This document shows positions 17,722 to 26,051 of a DNA stretch of 64,000 bases, piece by piece; positions within the stretch are counted from its first letter, which is position 1; each line of letters begins with the position of its first letter. The translations under genes were made by a program, and so were the position numbers. The notes beneath the pieces are model-generated. The model ran no database searches. It was not told where the DNA came from and saw nothing but the letters and a program-made list of their open reading frames with translations. This stretch comes from Armatimonas sp043757465. GTDB taxonomy: Bacteria; Armatimonadota; Armatimonadia; Armatimonadales; Armatimonadaceae. Location of the stretch: NCBI RefSeq assembly GCF_043757465.1, contig NZ_JAYVPL010000079.1, positions 1 to 64,000 on the forward strand. The letters are read 5' to 3'.

Positions 17722-19247
17722 AGCGCCATCAGCACTTACCTACTTTCGGGCCGGGGCGTGAAGTTCTTCAGGCAAAAGGACAGTTCTGGACGCCTGATTG
17801 GGTTGCCGATGCAATGGCAGCCTATGTTCTGGCAGGAGGAACTGACTCCGTCTTCGATCCTGCGGTTGGTGGCGGCGCTTTTTTTCGCGCAGTCAGGCGA
17901 GTTGCTAAAGGATCACCGATTACTCTGCTCGGACGTGAAATTGATCCTGCTGCACTGGAGGAGGCTCGTGGAACCGGACTCACGGACGATGATCTCAAAG
18001 GCGTAGAGTTATGTGATTTTGCCACCATTCCCCCTGTTGGCCCCTTTCCGGCGATTATCGCCAATCCGCCCTACCTTCGGCATCATCGGCTGAGTGCGGA
18101 GACGAAAGCTTGCCTGAAAGAATTTGGAGCGAAATTATTAGGAAAACCGTTGGATGGTCGGGCAGGGCTTCATGTCTACTTTCTCCTGAGGGCACTTGTT
18201 TTACTGGCCCCCGGTGGACGTTTGGCATTTATTTTGCCTGCTGATGTGTGTGAAGGTGTCTTTGCAAAGCCACTCTGGGAGTGGGTGACAAAAAACTTTC
18301 AATTAGAGACGACGATTACATTTGCACCTGAAGCAACTCCATTTCCTGGTGTGGACACCAATGCCATTGTCTTTCTGATTTCAAAGACCGCTCCTGCGAA
18401 AGTACTCACTTGGCTGCGTTGCACACAAGCACATACCGATGATCTACGACACTGGGTCGAAGGAGGGAGCGCACCGAGTATCGAGCAGACGGAGCGTTCT
18501 ATGGGGGAGGCATTAGTAACGGGCCTTTCCCGTCCGCCTCGCGACCTCGATGCACCTATCGGGCCGATTCTCGGAGACTTCGCCCGCGTTATGCGAGGAA
18601 TTGCCACTGGTGACAATGCATTTTTCTTTTTGACTCAAGAGCAAGCGGATGCACTGGAAATCCCGGATGAATTTTTGAAAGATGCGATTGGCAGAACTCG
18701 TGATATCAGTAGCGACCATCTGACATTGGCGCATCTGGAGGCTTTGGATGTCAAGGGGCGCCCAACTTTGCTTTTTGCCCCGGATAATCGGCCCTTGAGT
18801 GCATTTCCAAAGAAAGTACAAGTCTATCTTCAGCAGGGGGAAGCACTGGGACTACCTCAGCGTGCCCTGATAAGCCAGCGTAAGCCCTGGTATAAAATGG
18901 AGCAGCGCACGCCTCCACCGTTTCTGTTTGCCTATCTAGGGCGACGTAATGTACGCTTTATTCGAAATGATGCAGAAGCGCTTCCTCTTACTGGTTTTTT
19001 GTGCATCTATCCGAAGCGTAGTGATCCCGCCTACATTGATGCACTCTGGAAAGTTTTACAACACCCGGGGACGGTTGCAAACCTTGCTCAAGTAGGGAAA
19101 TCCTACGGTGCTGGTGCAATTAAAGTCGAACCTCGGAGTTTAGAGCGATTGCCACTACCTGAAGTGCTTGTGGCACAATCGGGGTTGTTTTTCCCAAAAC
19201 TTGCACTTGAAGAGAAGAATGGTTACAGTCTTTCTCTGGGATTATAG
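17718..19247 (+). CDS. N6-adenine DNA methyltransferase, partner of the AccI-like enzyme
   Basis: A 509-residue gamma-type adenine methyltransferase. Motif I is VFDPAVGGGAFF (about residues 48-59), an acidic residue in GREIDP follows, and motif IV is ANPPYLRHHR (about 113-122). The long C-terminal half would hold the target-recognition domain, as in Eco57I-class enzymes. It protects the host from the co-encoded nuclease. It shares the lower GC of the restriction gene, and only 3 nt separate its stop from the next, GC-rich gene. The restriction gene comes first and the pair is translationally coupled. Confidence 0.85.
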   Translation: MKRHQHLPTFGPGREVLQAKGQFWTPDWVADAMAAYVLAGGTDSVFDPAVGGGAFFRAVRRVAKGSPITLLGREIDPAALEEARGTGLTDDDLKGVELCDFATIPPVGPFPAIIANPPYLRHHRLSAETKACLKEFGAKLLGKPLDGRAGLHVYFLLRALVLLAPGGRLAFILPADVCEGVFAKPLWEWVTKNFQLETTITFAPEATPFPGVDTNAIVFLISKTAPAKVLTWLRCTQAHTDDLRHWVEGGSAPSIEQTERSMGEALVTGLSRPPRDLDAPIGPILGDFARVMRGIATGDNAFFFLTQEQADALEIPDEFLKDAIGRTRDISSDHLTLAHLEALDVKGRPTLLFAPDNRPLSAFPKKVQVYLQQGEALGLPQRALISQRKPWYKMEQRTPPPFLFAYLGRRNVRFIRNDAEALPLTGFLCIYPKRSDPAYIDALWKVLQHPGTVANLAQVGKSYGAGAIKVEPRSLERLPLPEVLVAQSGLFFPKLALEEKNGYSLSLGL

Positions 19248-19250
19248 CTT

Positions 19251-20864
19251 GTGACGCTCCTGCCCGGTTTCCACGCGAGCCCCTGGTTCGCCGAGCAGGT
19301 GCGTGAGACCTGGCTTTTACCCGATGTTCGAGCGGTGCTCAACGCGCCGCTTGCCTTCGATCCGGCAAAACCGACGCGCTTGGTGGTCTTCACGACGCCC
19401 AACGGGAATACGATTGAGCAGACGTTAGGGAGCCAGCTCTCTGAGAAAACAAATAAGACCGACTGGCACTTTGATATTCAGCACGTCGCGGCGCAGATTC
19501 GGCTCTTGCGGGAACAGACCCCCGGCGACAATATCGCGCTGGCCTGCCTGGAAGCCAGTGGCCTGAGCTGGCCCGCGTGGCGACAGAAGCACTCGGACAA
19601 CGCGGCACTGATCCGGCGCTTTGTAGACGAGCTACGTGCGCTCTTTCCCAGCCCTCGCGTCGCACTCACGGGGCACAGCGGCGGCGGGAGTTTCTTATTT
19701 GGCTTCCTCAATGGCGGCGAGACCATCCCAGACTTTGTTGACACCATCGGCTTTCTCGATGCCAACTACTCCTACAGCGACACGGATCGGCACGGCGATA
19801 AATTACTCACTTGGCTGCGTGGCGACAGAAAACGACGACTCACCGTGCTCGCCTACGACGACCGAGAGATCCTGCTGAGTGGCAAGAAAGTGGTCGGCCC
19901 GGAGGGGGGGACGTTTCGGGCGACAGGGCGGATGCGGGCACGCTTTGCAAGAGAGTTTCCGCTGACCGAGAGCAAGATGGGGCCGGTGATCAGCCAGATG
20001 GGCCTTGGGGGGCAGCTCGCCTTGCGTGTCCACCAGAACCCCAAGAATAGTATTCTCCACACGGCACTGGTAGGGGAGTGGAATGGCCTGCTCGGCGTGC
20101 TCGATCCCAATCAGCCCTTCACGGAGCCACGTCGCTACCCAAAATTCGTCCAGCCTGCCGCCGGGATTCCGCCACGCCTGGCAAGCGCCCCAGGTGGCAG
20201 TGAGATCTTTGCACGGCTGGCGACGCTCACCGTTGCGGAGCGTGAGAACGTTCTCGCACAAGAGCTGCTACGGGGGAATCTGCCGAACTTTCTGCGGACT
20301 GTCCAGCCCGTTGTTTTAGGAAGCTTAACGTGCTATGTCCTGCCCGACTATCTGGCCGTTGGTAGCGACACAGACTTTATCCGCACGCCCCTCACGCCCA
20401 TGACGGCGCAGCTTCTTACGGATGCTTTTGGCTGTACGCTACCGACAAGGTTCTTGGTAGACGCAATCTATCAGCAAGCGGGGCTCAAGCTGGAACCCCG
20501 CCCCCTCACCGAAGCGCGGGAGGCGGCCAGTACGTTTGTGCAGCACCACAAGATTATCGAGGAGCAACGCGCGGGCAAGCCGCTCGGGCTGCTGGTGGCG
20601 GGGATCAAGAAGGATGTGGTGCTCACCAATCGCCTGAAAGAGAAGCCGCATAAAGTGGCTATCTACGGCTGGCACAAGCTCGACGGTCAGCCCATCCAGC
20701 CCTTGACCATTGTCCACCGCGAGACCTACGTGGACTACAGCCACGGGATCCGCTTTGTACAGCGCGCCGCGCTGCTGAAGGGCAAGCCTTGCGATCTCCT
20801 TGCGCTGCTCCACGATCCGATTCTCTGCACGCTCCTCAGCGACGAAGGGGTGCTAGGGGATTAG
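19251..20864 (+). CDS. alpha/beta-hydrolase fused to a conserved unknown C-terminal domain
   Basis: A 537-residue protein. The N-terminal half (about 40-260) has an alpha/beta-hydrolase nucleophile elbow, GHSGGG, with S143, and strands typical of esterases. The C-terminal half (about 340-537) starts with CYVLPDYLAVGSDTDF and contains VAGIKKDVVLTNRL, IYGWHKLDG and VDYSHGIRFV. I remember this pattern as a stand-alone uncharacterised family in other bacteria, perhaps a peptidase-like or cell-wall-related domain. There is no obvious signal peptide. The start is GTG 3 nt after the methyltransferase stop. Its 3' end overlaps the convergent TauE gene by 12 nt. Function unknown. Confidence 0.65.
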   Translation: MTLLPGFHASPWFAEQVRETWLLPDVRAVLNAPLAFDPAKPTRLVVFTTPNGNTIEQTLGSQLSEKTNKTDWHFDIQHVAAQIRLLREQTPGDNIALACLEASGLSWPAWRQKHSDNAALIRRFVDELRALFPSPRVALTGHSGGGSFLFGFLNGGETIPDFVDTIGFLDANYSYSDTDRHGDKLLTWLRGDRKRRLTVLAYDDREILLSGKKVVGPEGGTFRATGRMRARFAREFPLTESKMGPVISQMGLGGQLALRVHQNPKNSILHTALVGEWNGLLGVLDPNQPFTEPRRYPKFVQPAAGIPPRLASAPGGSEIFARLATLTVAERENVLAQELLRGNLPNFLRTVQPVVLGSLTCYVLPDYLAVGSDTDFIRTPLTPMTAQLLTDAFGCTLPTRFLVDAIYQQAGLKLEPRPLTEAREAASTFVQHHKIIEEQRAGKPLGLLVAGIKKDVVLTNRLKEKPHKVAIYGWHKLDGQPIQPLTIVHRETYVDYSHGIRFVQRAALLKGKPCDLLALLHDPILCTLLSDEGVLGD

Positions 20865-21602
20865 GGAACGCACCAGCATCCAGAGGCTGCCTAGGGCGGT
20901 GAGCGCCAGTGCAAGCTGCTCGAAGCGCTGCTGAGAGATACGCTCCGAGAGCGGCTTACCGACCAAGCCCCCCAGAATCGCGTAGGGAAAGAGCCAGACC
21001 GCGAAGCGCAGGCTCTCCCACGTAATGTTGTGGCTGAGGAAGATGCTGAAGGGGACCTTTATCCAGTTGATCAGAAAAAAATAGACGGCAGCTGTTCCGA
21101 GAAACGCTTCCTTGGGCAAGCGCATGGCCAGCAGGTAGAGTGTCGTGACGGGGCCGGCGGCGTTGGCGATCATGGTCGTGAAGCCTGCCGCAAGCCCGGC
21201 GAGCGGTGCGGCCCAGGCAGGGACTTTCGGTACGTCTTTTTGCTGACTACGCCAGATTCCCGTCAGGCAAATGGCAAAGAGCACTGCGCCCAGAACCGGC
21301 TTGAGCAGCCTATCATCCATCCGATTCAGGAAGAGCGCCCCGAGCGCGATCCCGACCACGCTCCAGGGCACCAGGCGCAGGATCTGTCTCACATCCCCGT
21401 TCTTGCGGTGCACGGCGACGGCCAATAAGTCCGCGCAGATGAGCACGAGCAGGGCCGCGCCCACCGAGAACTTCGTGGGCAGTAGCAGGGTGAAAATCAC
21501 CACGCTGACAATGCCTAGGCCCGGTACGCCGGTCTTGGAGATTCCCACGGAGAAAGCGCCAAACGCCAGGAGTGCCCACTGCCACAGAGCCAGTGTCGGC
21601 AT
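20853..21602 (-). CDS. TauE/SafE-family sulfite/anion exporter
   Basis: A 249-residue integral membrane protein with about eight hydrophobic helices. It has the family's repeated motif near the start (GISKTGVPGLG) and in the second half (GLAAGFTTMIANAAGPV). Members export sulfite, sulfoacetate or related anions, or act as sulfur-compound permeases. The gene lies directly after uppP with no intergenic base, so the two are likely co-transcribed. A link to the sulfatase at 1253 is possible but far away. The ATG start at 21602 fits the first helix. Confidence 0.8.
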   Translation of the reverse strand: MPTLALWQWALLAFGAFSVGISKTGVPGLGIVSVVIFTLLLPTKFSVGAALLVLICADLLAVAVHRKNGDVRQILRLVPWSVVGIALGALFLNRMDDRLLKPVLGAVLFAICLTGIWRSQQKDVPKVPAWAAPLAGLAAGFTTMIANAAGPVTTLYLLAMRLPKEAFLGTAAVYFFLINWIKVPFSIFLSHNITWESLRFAVWLFPYAILGGLVGKPLSERISQQRFEQLALALTALGSLWMLVRSLIP

Positions 21603-22475
21603 CTACGGCAGCTTACCCATGCCATGCATCGTCAGCACGACCACACCCAGTACGACCCGCCAGATCACAAAAAAGAGTGTCGAGTGCTTTGCCAGGTACT
21701 TGAGCATCCAGGCAATCGAGGCATAGCCGACCACAAAAGCTACAATGGTTGCGACAAGTGTCTCGGTAGTGCTGAAGTGCATCGTGCCTGGTAGCGCCAC
21801 TTCCGTCGTCTTGGGCTTAATGACATCTTTTAGCTCAAAGAGACCCGAGAGAAGCACTGCGGGGAGCGAGAGTAAAAACGAGAACTCCAGAGCGGCATCA
21901 CGGTCGAACTTGCGCACAAACGCGCCGATGAGGGTCGAGCCGGAGCGTGAGACACCAGGGATCGCGGCAAGCGCCTGCATCAGCCCAACCGCCAACCCGT
22001 CGCGCCAGGTAATAGCGGTGAGGGGCCGCTCACGCAGCTTCTCCGTGCCCTTCTCGACCAGCCAGAGCGCCAGCCCCATCAGGATTAGCATACTGGCAAC
22101 GGGAACCGGCTCACGCAGAGTCGTCTCGATGTACTTCTTCAGCGCCAGCGCCAGTAGTGCCAGGGGAATCGTCCCAACACAGACTGCGAGCAGGAGCTGC
22201 ACTTCCCACGAGGTCGTCCGTGGCTCACCTGGCGGCGGCGGCGCTTGCTTCAGCGCCCGCCAGATTCCGGCAAGGGTCTGCCCGATACGCTTGCGAAAGT
22301 AGACAAAGACAGCGAGCAGTGTCCCGAGCTGGATCACTGCCGTAAAAGCGACTCCCGCATCGCCCCAGCCGAGCATTCGAGGAATCAGATCCAGGTGCGC
22401 CGACGACGAGACGGGGAGAAACTCCGTGAGGCCCTGGATGATTCCCAGGACAATGGCTTTAATAAACAGTTCCAA
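21603..22475 (-). CDS. uppP: undecaprenyl-diphosphatase UppP (BacA)
   Basis: A 290-residue polytopic membrane protein. The two signature motifs are GLTEFLPVSSSAHL near residue 15-28 and PGVSRSGSTL near 170, which together form the active site. It dephosphorylates undecaprenyl pyrophosphate to recycle the lipid carrier for peptidoglycan and surface polysaccharide, and it confers bacitracin resistance when abundant. The start is TTG (TTGGAACTG), with AAAGGA about 10 nt upstream. It is followed immediately by the TauE-family gene. Confidence 0.92.
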   Translation of the reverse strand: MELFIKAIVLGIIQGLTEFLPVSSSAHLDLIPRMLGWGDAGVAFTAVIQLGTLLAVFVYFRKRIGQTLAGIWRALKQAPPPPGEPRTTSWEVQLLLAVCVGTIPLALLALALKKYIETTLREPVPVASMLILMGLALWLVEKGTEKLRERPLTAITWRDGLAVGLMQALAAIPGVSRSGSTLIGAFVRKFDRDAALEFSFLLSLPAVLLSGLFELKDVIKPKTTEVALPGTMHFSTTETLVATIVAFVVGYASIAWMLKYLAKHSTLFFVIWRVVLGVVVLTMHGMGKLP

Positions 22476-22567
22476 AAAGGACTATTCCTTTCGTTGCCAC
22501 GGTGATTGATAAAATCGTAGCAAAATCTGATTCTATCATGATGCTAGAAATAGTCCAAACTTAAATT

Positions 22568-23311
22568 TTAAATTTTGTTCTCAGATGCTTTAGAAACCAG
22601 AGTTCTTTTCCATCTAATATATCTATCTATCTCATCCTTAGGTTTATTTAATTGCATTCCTTCATTTATAAGAGCATCAAGGTAATAAATAGCTTTGTTG
22701 ATGTTTTTTAAATCCGTATAAATATGAACGTACATGATTTTTTTATTTTGATCTTTTGATATTTTTGTGTAGCTATTTAGATGCTCTAATGCTTTTTTTG
22801 CATTAGTTGATTTTATAGTTTGGTTGTTTTCACTTATGTTTTTGTTCGAGTATGATTCTGCGCAGATTATATGCGCAGATTTAAGACCGGGCTGTAGTCT
22901 TAATGCTCTCTCACAAAGTTCTAGAGATTTAGAATAATTGAATTGTTTGTAATGAAAATATCCAGCCATGACTAAAAATAAGGGTTTCACGTTTTTGTTA
23001 TTAATACTATCCTCTCTAGCTTCATTGGCCCAATGAGCGATTTGTTCTTTGCTAACTCCTGTCTTCGCCCCTAGTGATTTCCACTCATTAGTAGACATCT
23101 GACGCCATGAAAGTAGACATTGTATAAAAGAAAATTTGGCAAGTGTATCTGCTTCGGGTTTAAAATTCATACTGATTTGCTTCTGTTTATCAATATCTAC
23201 AAATTGACTTACCAATGGTATGAACATTTTTATGAGGGTCAGATTAGTTTTTTTGAAACAATCTTCACACCAACCCTCTGTAATTTCTTCGATGGCTTTA
23301 TATTTTTGCAT
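22568..23311 (-). CDS. AT-rich TPR-like protein of unknown function
   Basis: A 247-residue cytoplasmic protein. The N-terminus has a CEDC pair (WCEDCFKK), and the central part (about 125-165) looks like tetratricopeptide helices (KSLELCERALRLQPGLKSAHI), with a further helical repeat at the C-terminus. Codon use is strongly AT-biased, unlike the GC-rich core genes, so the gene is probably foreign. It lies 40 nt downstream of the secreted protein gene on the same strand and is likely co-transcribed. The start ATG at 23311 lies 9 nt after TACTAT, with no Shine-Dalgarno sequence. No function can be assigned. Confidence 0.55.
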   Translation of the reverse strand: MQKYKAIEEITEGWCEDCFKKTNLTLIKMFIPLVSQFVDIDKQKQISMNFKPEADTLAKFSFIQCLLSWRQMSTNEWKSLGAKTGVSKEQIAHWANEAREDSINNKNVKPLFLVMAGYFHYKQFNYSKSLELCERALRLQPGLKSAHIICAESYSNKNISENNQTIKSTNAKKALEHLNSYTKISKDQNKKIMYVHIYTDLKNINKAIYYLDALINEGMQLNKPKDEIDRYIRWKRTLVSKASENKI

Positions 23312-23351
23312 AATATTACGATAGTATTTTCAAAGCATTGGAAAACTTAAT

Positions 23352-24638
23352 CTATCCCCAGATACCTCCTAAACCACCGCCACCTAAAAATTTCTGTCGC
23401 CAATCTTCGTTGTCATAAAAATAGTACCATTGTGGTGTTTCACCATCAGGTCGCGATGCGGATAGTTGATGCTTAGATGTTGGATCACTGGGATTTGCAA
23501 GTATCTCACCTTCAGCATTATATTGCCTGAAGTCGAAATTCTTGTGATAGGTGATCTTTCTCAACAACAATACAGCACGGGCACCCTCTGCTAGGGTAGG
23601 ATCATTAACTGACACATTTTCTTCGGGAGCACCTTGAGTCATACCTATATCAAATCCAGCCCAACCTATTGGAAAACCACCAGAAAATGACCAATCTCCA
23701 CCCTTGTGAATAGTCACACTATGTGTCTTCCCAGTACCATCATAAGCTCCAGTTAATGGATTGCCTCCGGTTGACGGTTCGACTATTTCTTCAGTAGTAA
23801 ATCCAGCTGACGTGATATCGTCATAGATTTCATGGACATGTAAAATATATTTGGCTTTTGCAGGGCCATACGTATCTTGATGAGTATAGATTACAGGGAA
23901 TTCCGTTACTAGGTTTGGTATTCCTATCCATTTTGGCGGCGAGAAGGAATCTATAGTGTAGCGCCGCATGCCTGCTATAGGCATTTTAATAGTGTTCCAA
24001 ATACTATTCGCGCCGGAATACGCAGGTGACCATGAAGTGGAACTTCCCACATAAAACCATGTGCCAAAAATATCGCCGTTGAAATCTTGCCAGTTTGGGG
24101 TATCTAAAGAAAAATAATCACCCAACATATTATGATGATCAGTCCCATATGAATAGATGGTATTTCCATGAAGAACACCATCCGAAGTTTGCCATGTCTG
24201 GCCTTGGCGAGAAATATTAACACCACGAAGCTCGATATTAAACGAAAAACCAACACCTCCAGTTGTTGACCCGGCGGGAAAATTTAAGCCAGGGTCAGGA
24301 GAATCAACGAATAAATCATCAATAGACGTATCTAGCATGCCTCCTATTGTTGAGAAATTACTTCCATTACTACTAAAAGTCGAGGTATGAATAAGATAAC
24401 TGATATACAGAGGGACTATATCATTTCCGAAAAAATATAAATTAGCCCGGATTTTCCCGCTGATTGAGGCATTATGCCCCTGATCATTTTGTGAATGACT
24501 GGATTGATCAGATTTGTAAACATTTCCAACAGCACCCGTCACCGTCTGATTATTTTGATAAGTTACAGTTTGCCCTAGAGCAATAGAACCTGTACTAAGA
24601 GCCGATAACGAAATCACTAACGACGATACGAACTTCAT
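23352..24638 (-). CDS. secreted protein of unknown function in AT-rich island
   Basis: A 428-residue protein with a clear signal peptide (hydrophobic core about residues 5-20, cleavage near ALGQT) and a Ser/Asn/Gly-rich, aromatic-rich mature part that looks beta-rich. The C-terminus ends in a flexible Gly-rich tail (LGGGGLGGIWG). AGAAGG lies 7 nt before the ATG. No enzymatic motif is seen; the region near residues 370-415 (DFRQYNAEGEILANP) recalls tails of YD-repeat-associated proteins, but weakly. It forms a two-gene unit with the TPR-like protein. Low GC suggests horizontal acquisition. Confidence 0.6.
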   Translation of the reverse strand: MKFVSSLVISLSALSTGSIALGQTVTYQNNQTVTGAVGNVYKSDQSSHSQNDQGHNASISGKIRANLYFFGNDIVPLYISYLIHTSTFSSNGSNFSTIGGMLDTSIDDLFVDSPDPGLNFPAGSTTGGVGFSFNIELRGVNISRQGQTWQTSDGVLHGNTIYSYGTDHHNMLGDYFSLDTPNWQDFNGDIFGTWFYVGSSTSWSPAYSGANSIWNTIKMPIAGMRRYTIDSFSPPKWIGIPNLVTEFPVIYTHQDTYGPAKAKYILHVHEIYDDITSAGFTTEEIVEPSTGGNPLTGAYDGTGKTHSVTIHKGGDWSFSGGFPIGWAGFDIGMTQGAPEENVSVNDPTLAEGARAVLLLRKITYHKNFDFRQYNAEGEILANPSDPTSKHQLSASRPDGETPQWYYFYDNEDWRQKFLGGGGLGGIWG

Positions 24639-24758
24639 GATTTTACCTTCTTCGAGAACCGCGCTTTAAAAATGGTTTTTAGTTTCGATCATCCGAAACT
24701 AATGTAAAGATTTTATCAGATTACCCCCCCCCGCAATGTGGAATATCTCACACCTGTC
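24639..24758 (-). other. upstream region of the AT-rich unit: inverted repeat and C9/G9 tract
   Basis: No gene is present. It contains AGTTTCG-ATCATC-CGAAACT, a perfect 7-bp inverted repeat, and a run of nine C (G on the coding strand) at 24724-24732. The repeat may be an operator. The homopolymer could vary in length and alter promoter spacing, or could be a sequencing weak point. Confidence 0.4.
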
Positions 24759-26051
24759 TTAGTCTTTCTGGTGGCGCAGTGCACGGGCGAGGCGGGTGCT
24801 GCTCCGGTGGTGTGTTCGTTTGGGGTGGACGTAGATGTGTAGCAGTACCGTACGGATCAAAGCCGTGACGGGAGCGGCGAGGAACATCCCTAGCAGGCCG
24901 AAGAATTCACCACCGATGAGCAGTGCGACAATCACCATGATCGGGTGCAGGTTGAGGCCCTTGCCTAGGATAAAGGGAGTGAGTGCCTTGCTCTCCAGCA
25001 GGTGCATCAGGGTAAACAAGGTCATCACGATGGCCAACAGTGTGTAGTTGCCCTGGCGGCTGCACTCGACGAAGACAATCACTCCCACAGGAATCCCGCC
25101 CAGCAGGGGGCCAATAACGGGGATGGCGCGTGTTATGGCGGCCACGAGTGCCAGCACCAAGGCGTAGGGAATGTGAAGCACACCTAGCATCGTTCCGACA
25201 AAGACTCCCGCAATACTGGCGAGCAGGAGCTGTGCAATGAGGTAGGCGCGCATGATGCTCGCACTCTCGCGAAGCAGGGCGAGGGCGGTACGGCGCTTCG
25301 TGGTCGGGACAAAACGCACCAGCTCGTTGCGCAGAGCGCGGCCTTCAACTAGCAAGTAAAACGCGAGAACGGGCAGCAGGATCAGCTCGACGACGCCATT
25401 AAGCAAGCCCCCCAGCTTACCCAGAAAACCGAGCAGGATTTGACCGGCATTCGCTGTCGCCTCCGGGGTGTTTTTTTCGCTTGCTACCGAGGGCGGCTGC
25501 TCGGCTGTTTGAGAGCCCGAGGGCGAGGGGTCAGACGGGAGCAGGATTGCTTGGTTCAGCTTGACATCATCTAGGCTTGGTGACAAAAGATTATTGACCC
25601 ACTCCGGCGCTTGCTTGGTGACCAGATCATGGAGCCAATCGGGTTGCGAAGCATACCAGTGCTTGGTCTCCTCCATTTTTCGAGCAAGTTCCGGCTGGTA
25701 CTTGGTCGGCCAGTTTGCCCGCAAGTTGCGCAGCTCGCTCTGAATGGGGTGGAGAAAGAGGACACCTGCCCCAAAAAACGCTCCGACAATCAGCACGAGA
25801 GCCAGCGCGGCGGCTAGGCCACGGCGGCCATGAGGCTTAAGCAGGTGAAACAGGTGCTGGCGGCAGAGAATATCCACCAGACCACTTGCCGCGCAGGCGA
25901 GGATGCCCGCCATAATCAGGGTCACGACAATGCTGTGGCTGCGATAGATCACATAGCCCAGCACCGCCAATGCACCCAAACGGAGGATGCGTTTACCCAA
26001 AGCACTGAAGCCCGCATCGAACCACACCAGCGCTTTATCTTTTTCACTCAC
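24759..26051 (-). CDS. AI-2E family transporter (PerM/YdiK-like)
   Basis: A 430-residue polytopic membrane protein. Several N-terminal helices are followed by a hydrophilic loop with a proline/serine-rich insert (about 165-200). The conserved C-terminal helices include AITRAIPVIGPLLGGIPVG and GEFFGLLGMFLAAPV, typical of the AI-2E/PerM family. Members export small molecules or ions; the name derives from TqsA. It starts at GTG overlapping the wecB stop (GTGA), so it is the last gene of the wecA-GNAT-wecB unit. In Firmicutes the same place after the epimerase gene is taken by ATP-synthase genes. Confidence 0.85.
   Translation of the reverse strand: MSEKDKALVWFDAGFSALGKRILRLGALAVLGYVIYRSHSIVVTLIMAGILACAASGLVDILCRQHLFHLLKPHGRRGLAAALALVLIVGAFFGAGVLFLHPIQSELRNLRANWPTKYQPELARKMEETKHWYASQPDWLHDLVTKQAPEWVNNLLSPSLDDVKLNQAILLPSDPSPSGSQTAEQPPSVASEKNTPEATANAGQILLGFLGKLGGLLNGVVELILLPVLAFYLLVEGRALRNELVRFVPTTKRRTALALLRESASIMRAYLIAQLLLASIAGVFVGTMLGVLHIPYALVLALVAAITRAIPVIGPLLGGIPVGVIVFVECSRQGNYTLLAIVMTLFTLMHLLESKALTPFILGKGLNLHPIMVIVALLIGGEFFGLLGMFLAAPVTALIRTVLLHIYVHPKRTHHRSSTRLARALRHQKD

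Noticed and set aside
16753..19247. A larger defence island around the restriction-modification pair
   Set aside because: Neighbours are a GDSL esterase, an alpha/beta-hydrolase, TauE and UppP; none is a defence gene. Sites such as GTAGAC and GTCTAC occur at ordinary frequency by eye, so there is no sign of site avoidance either.
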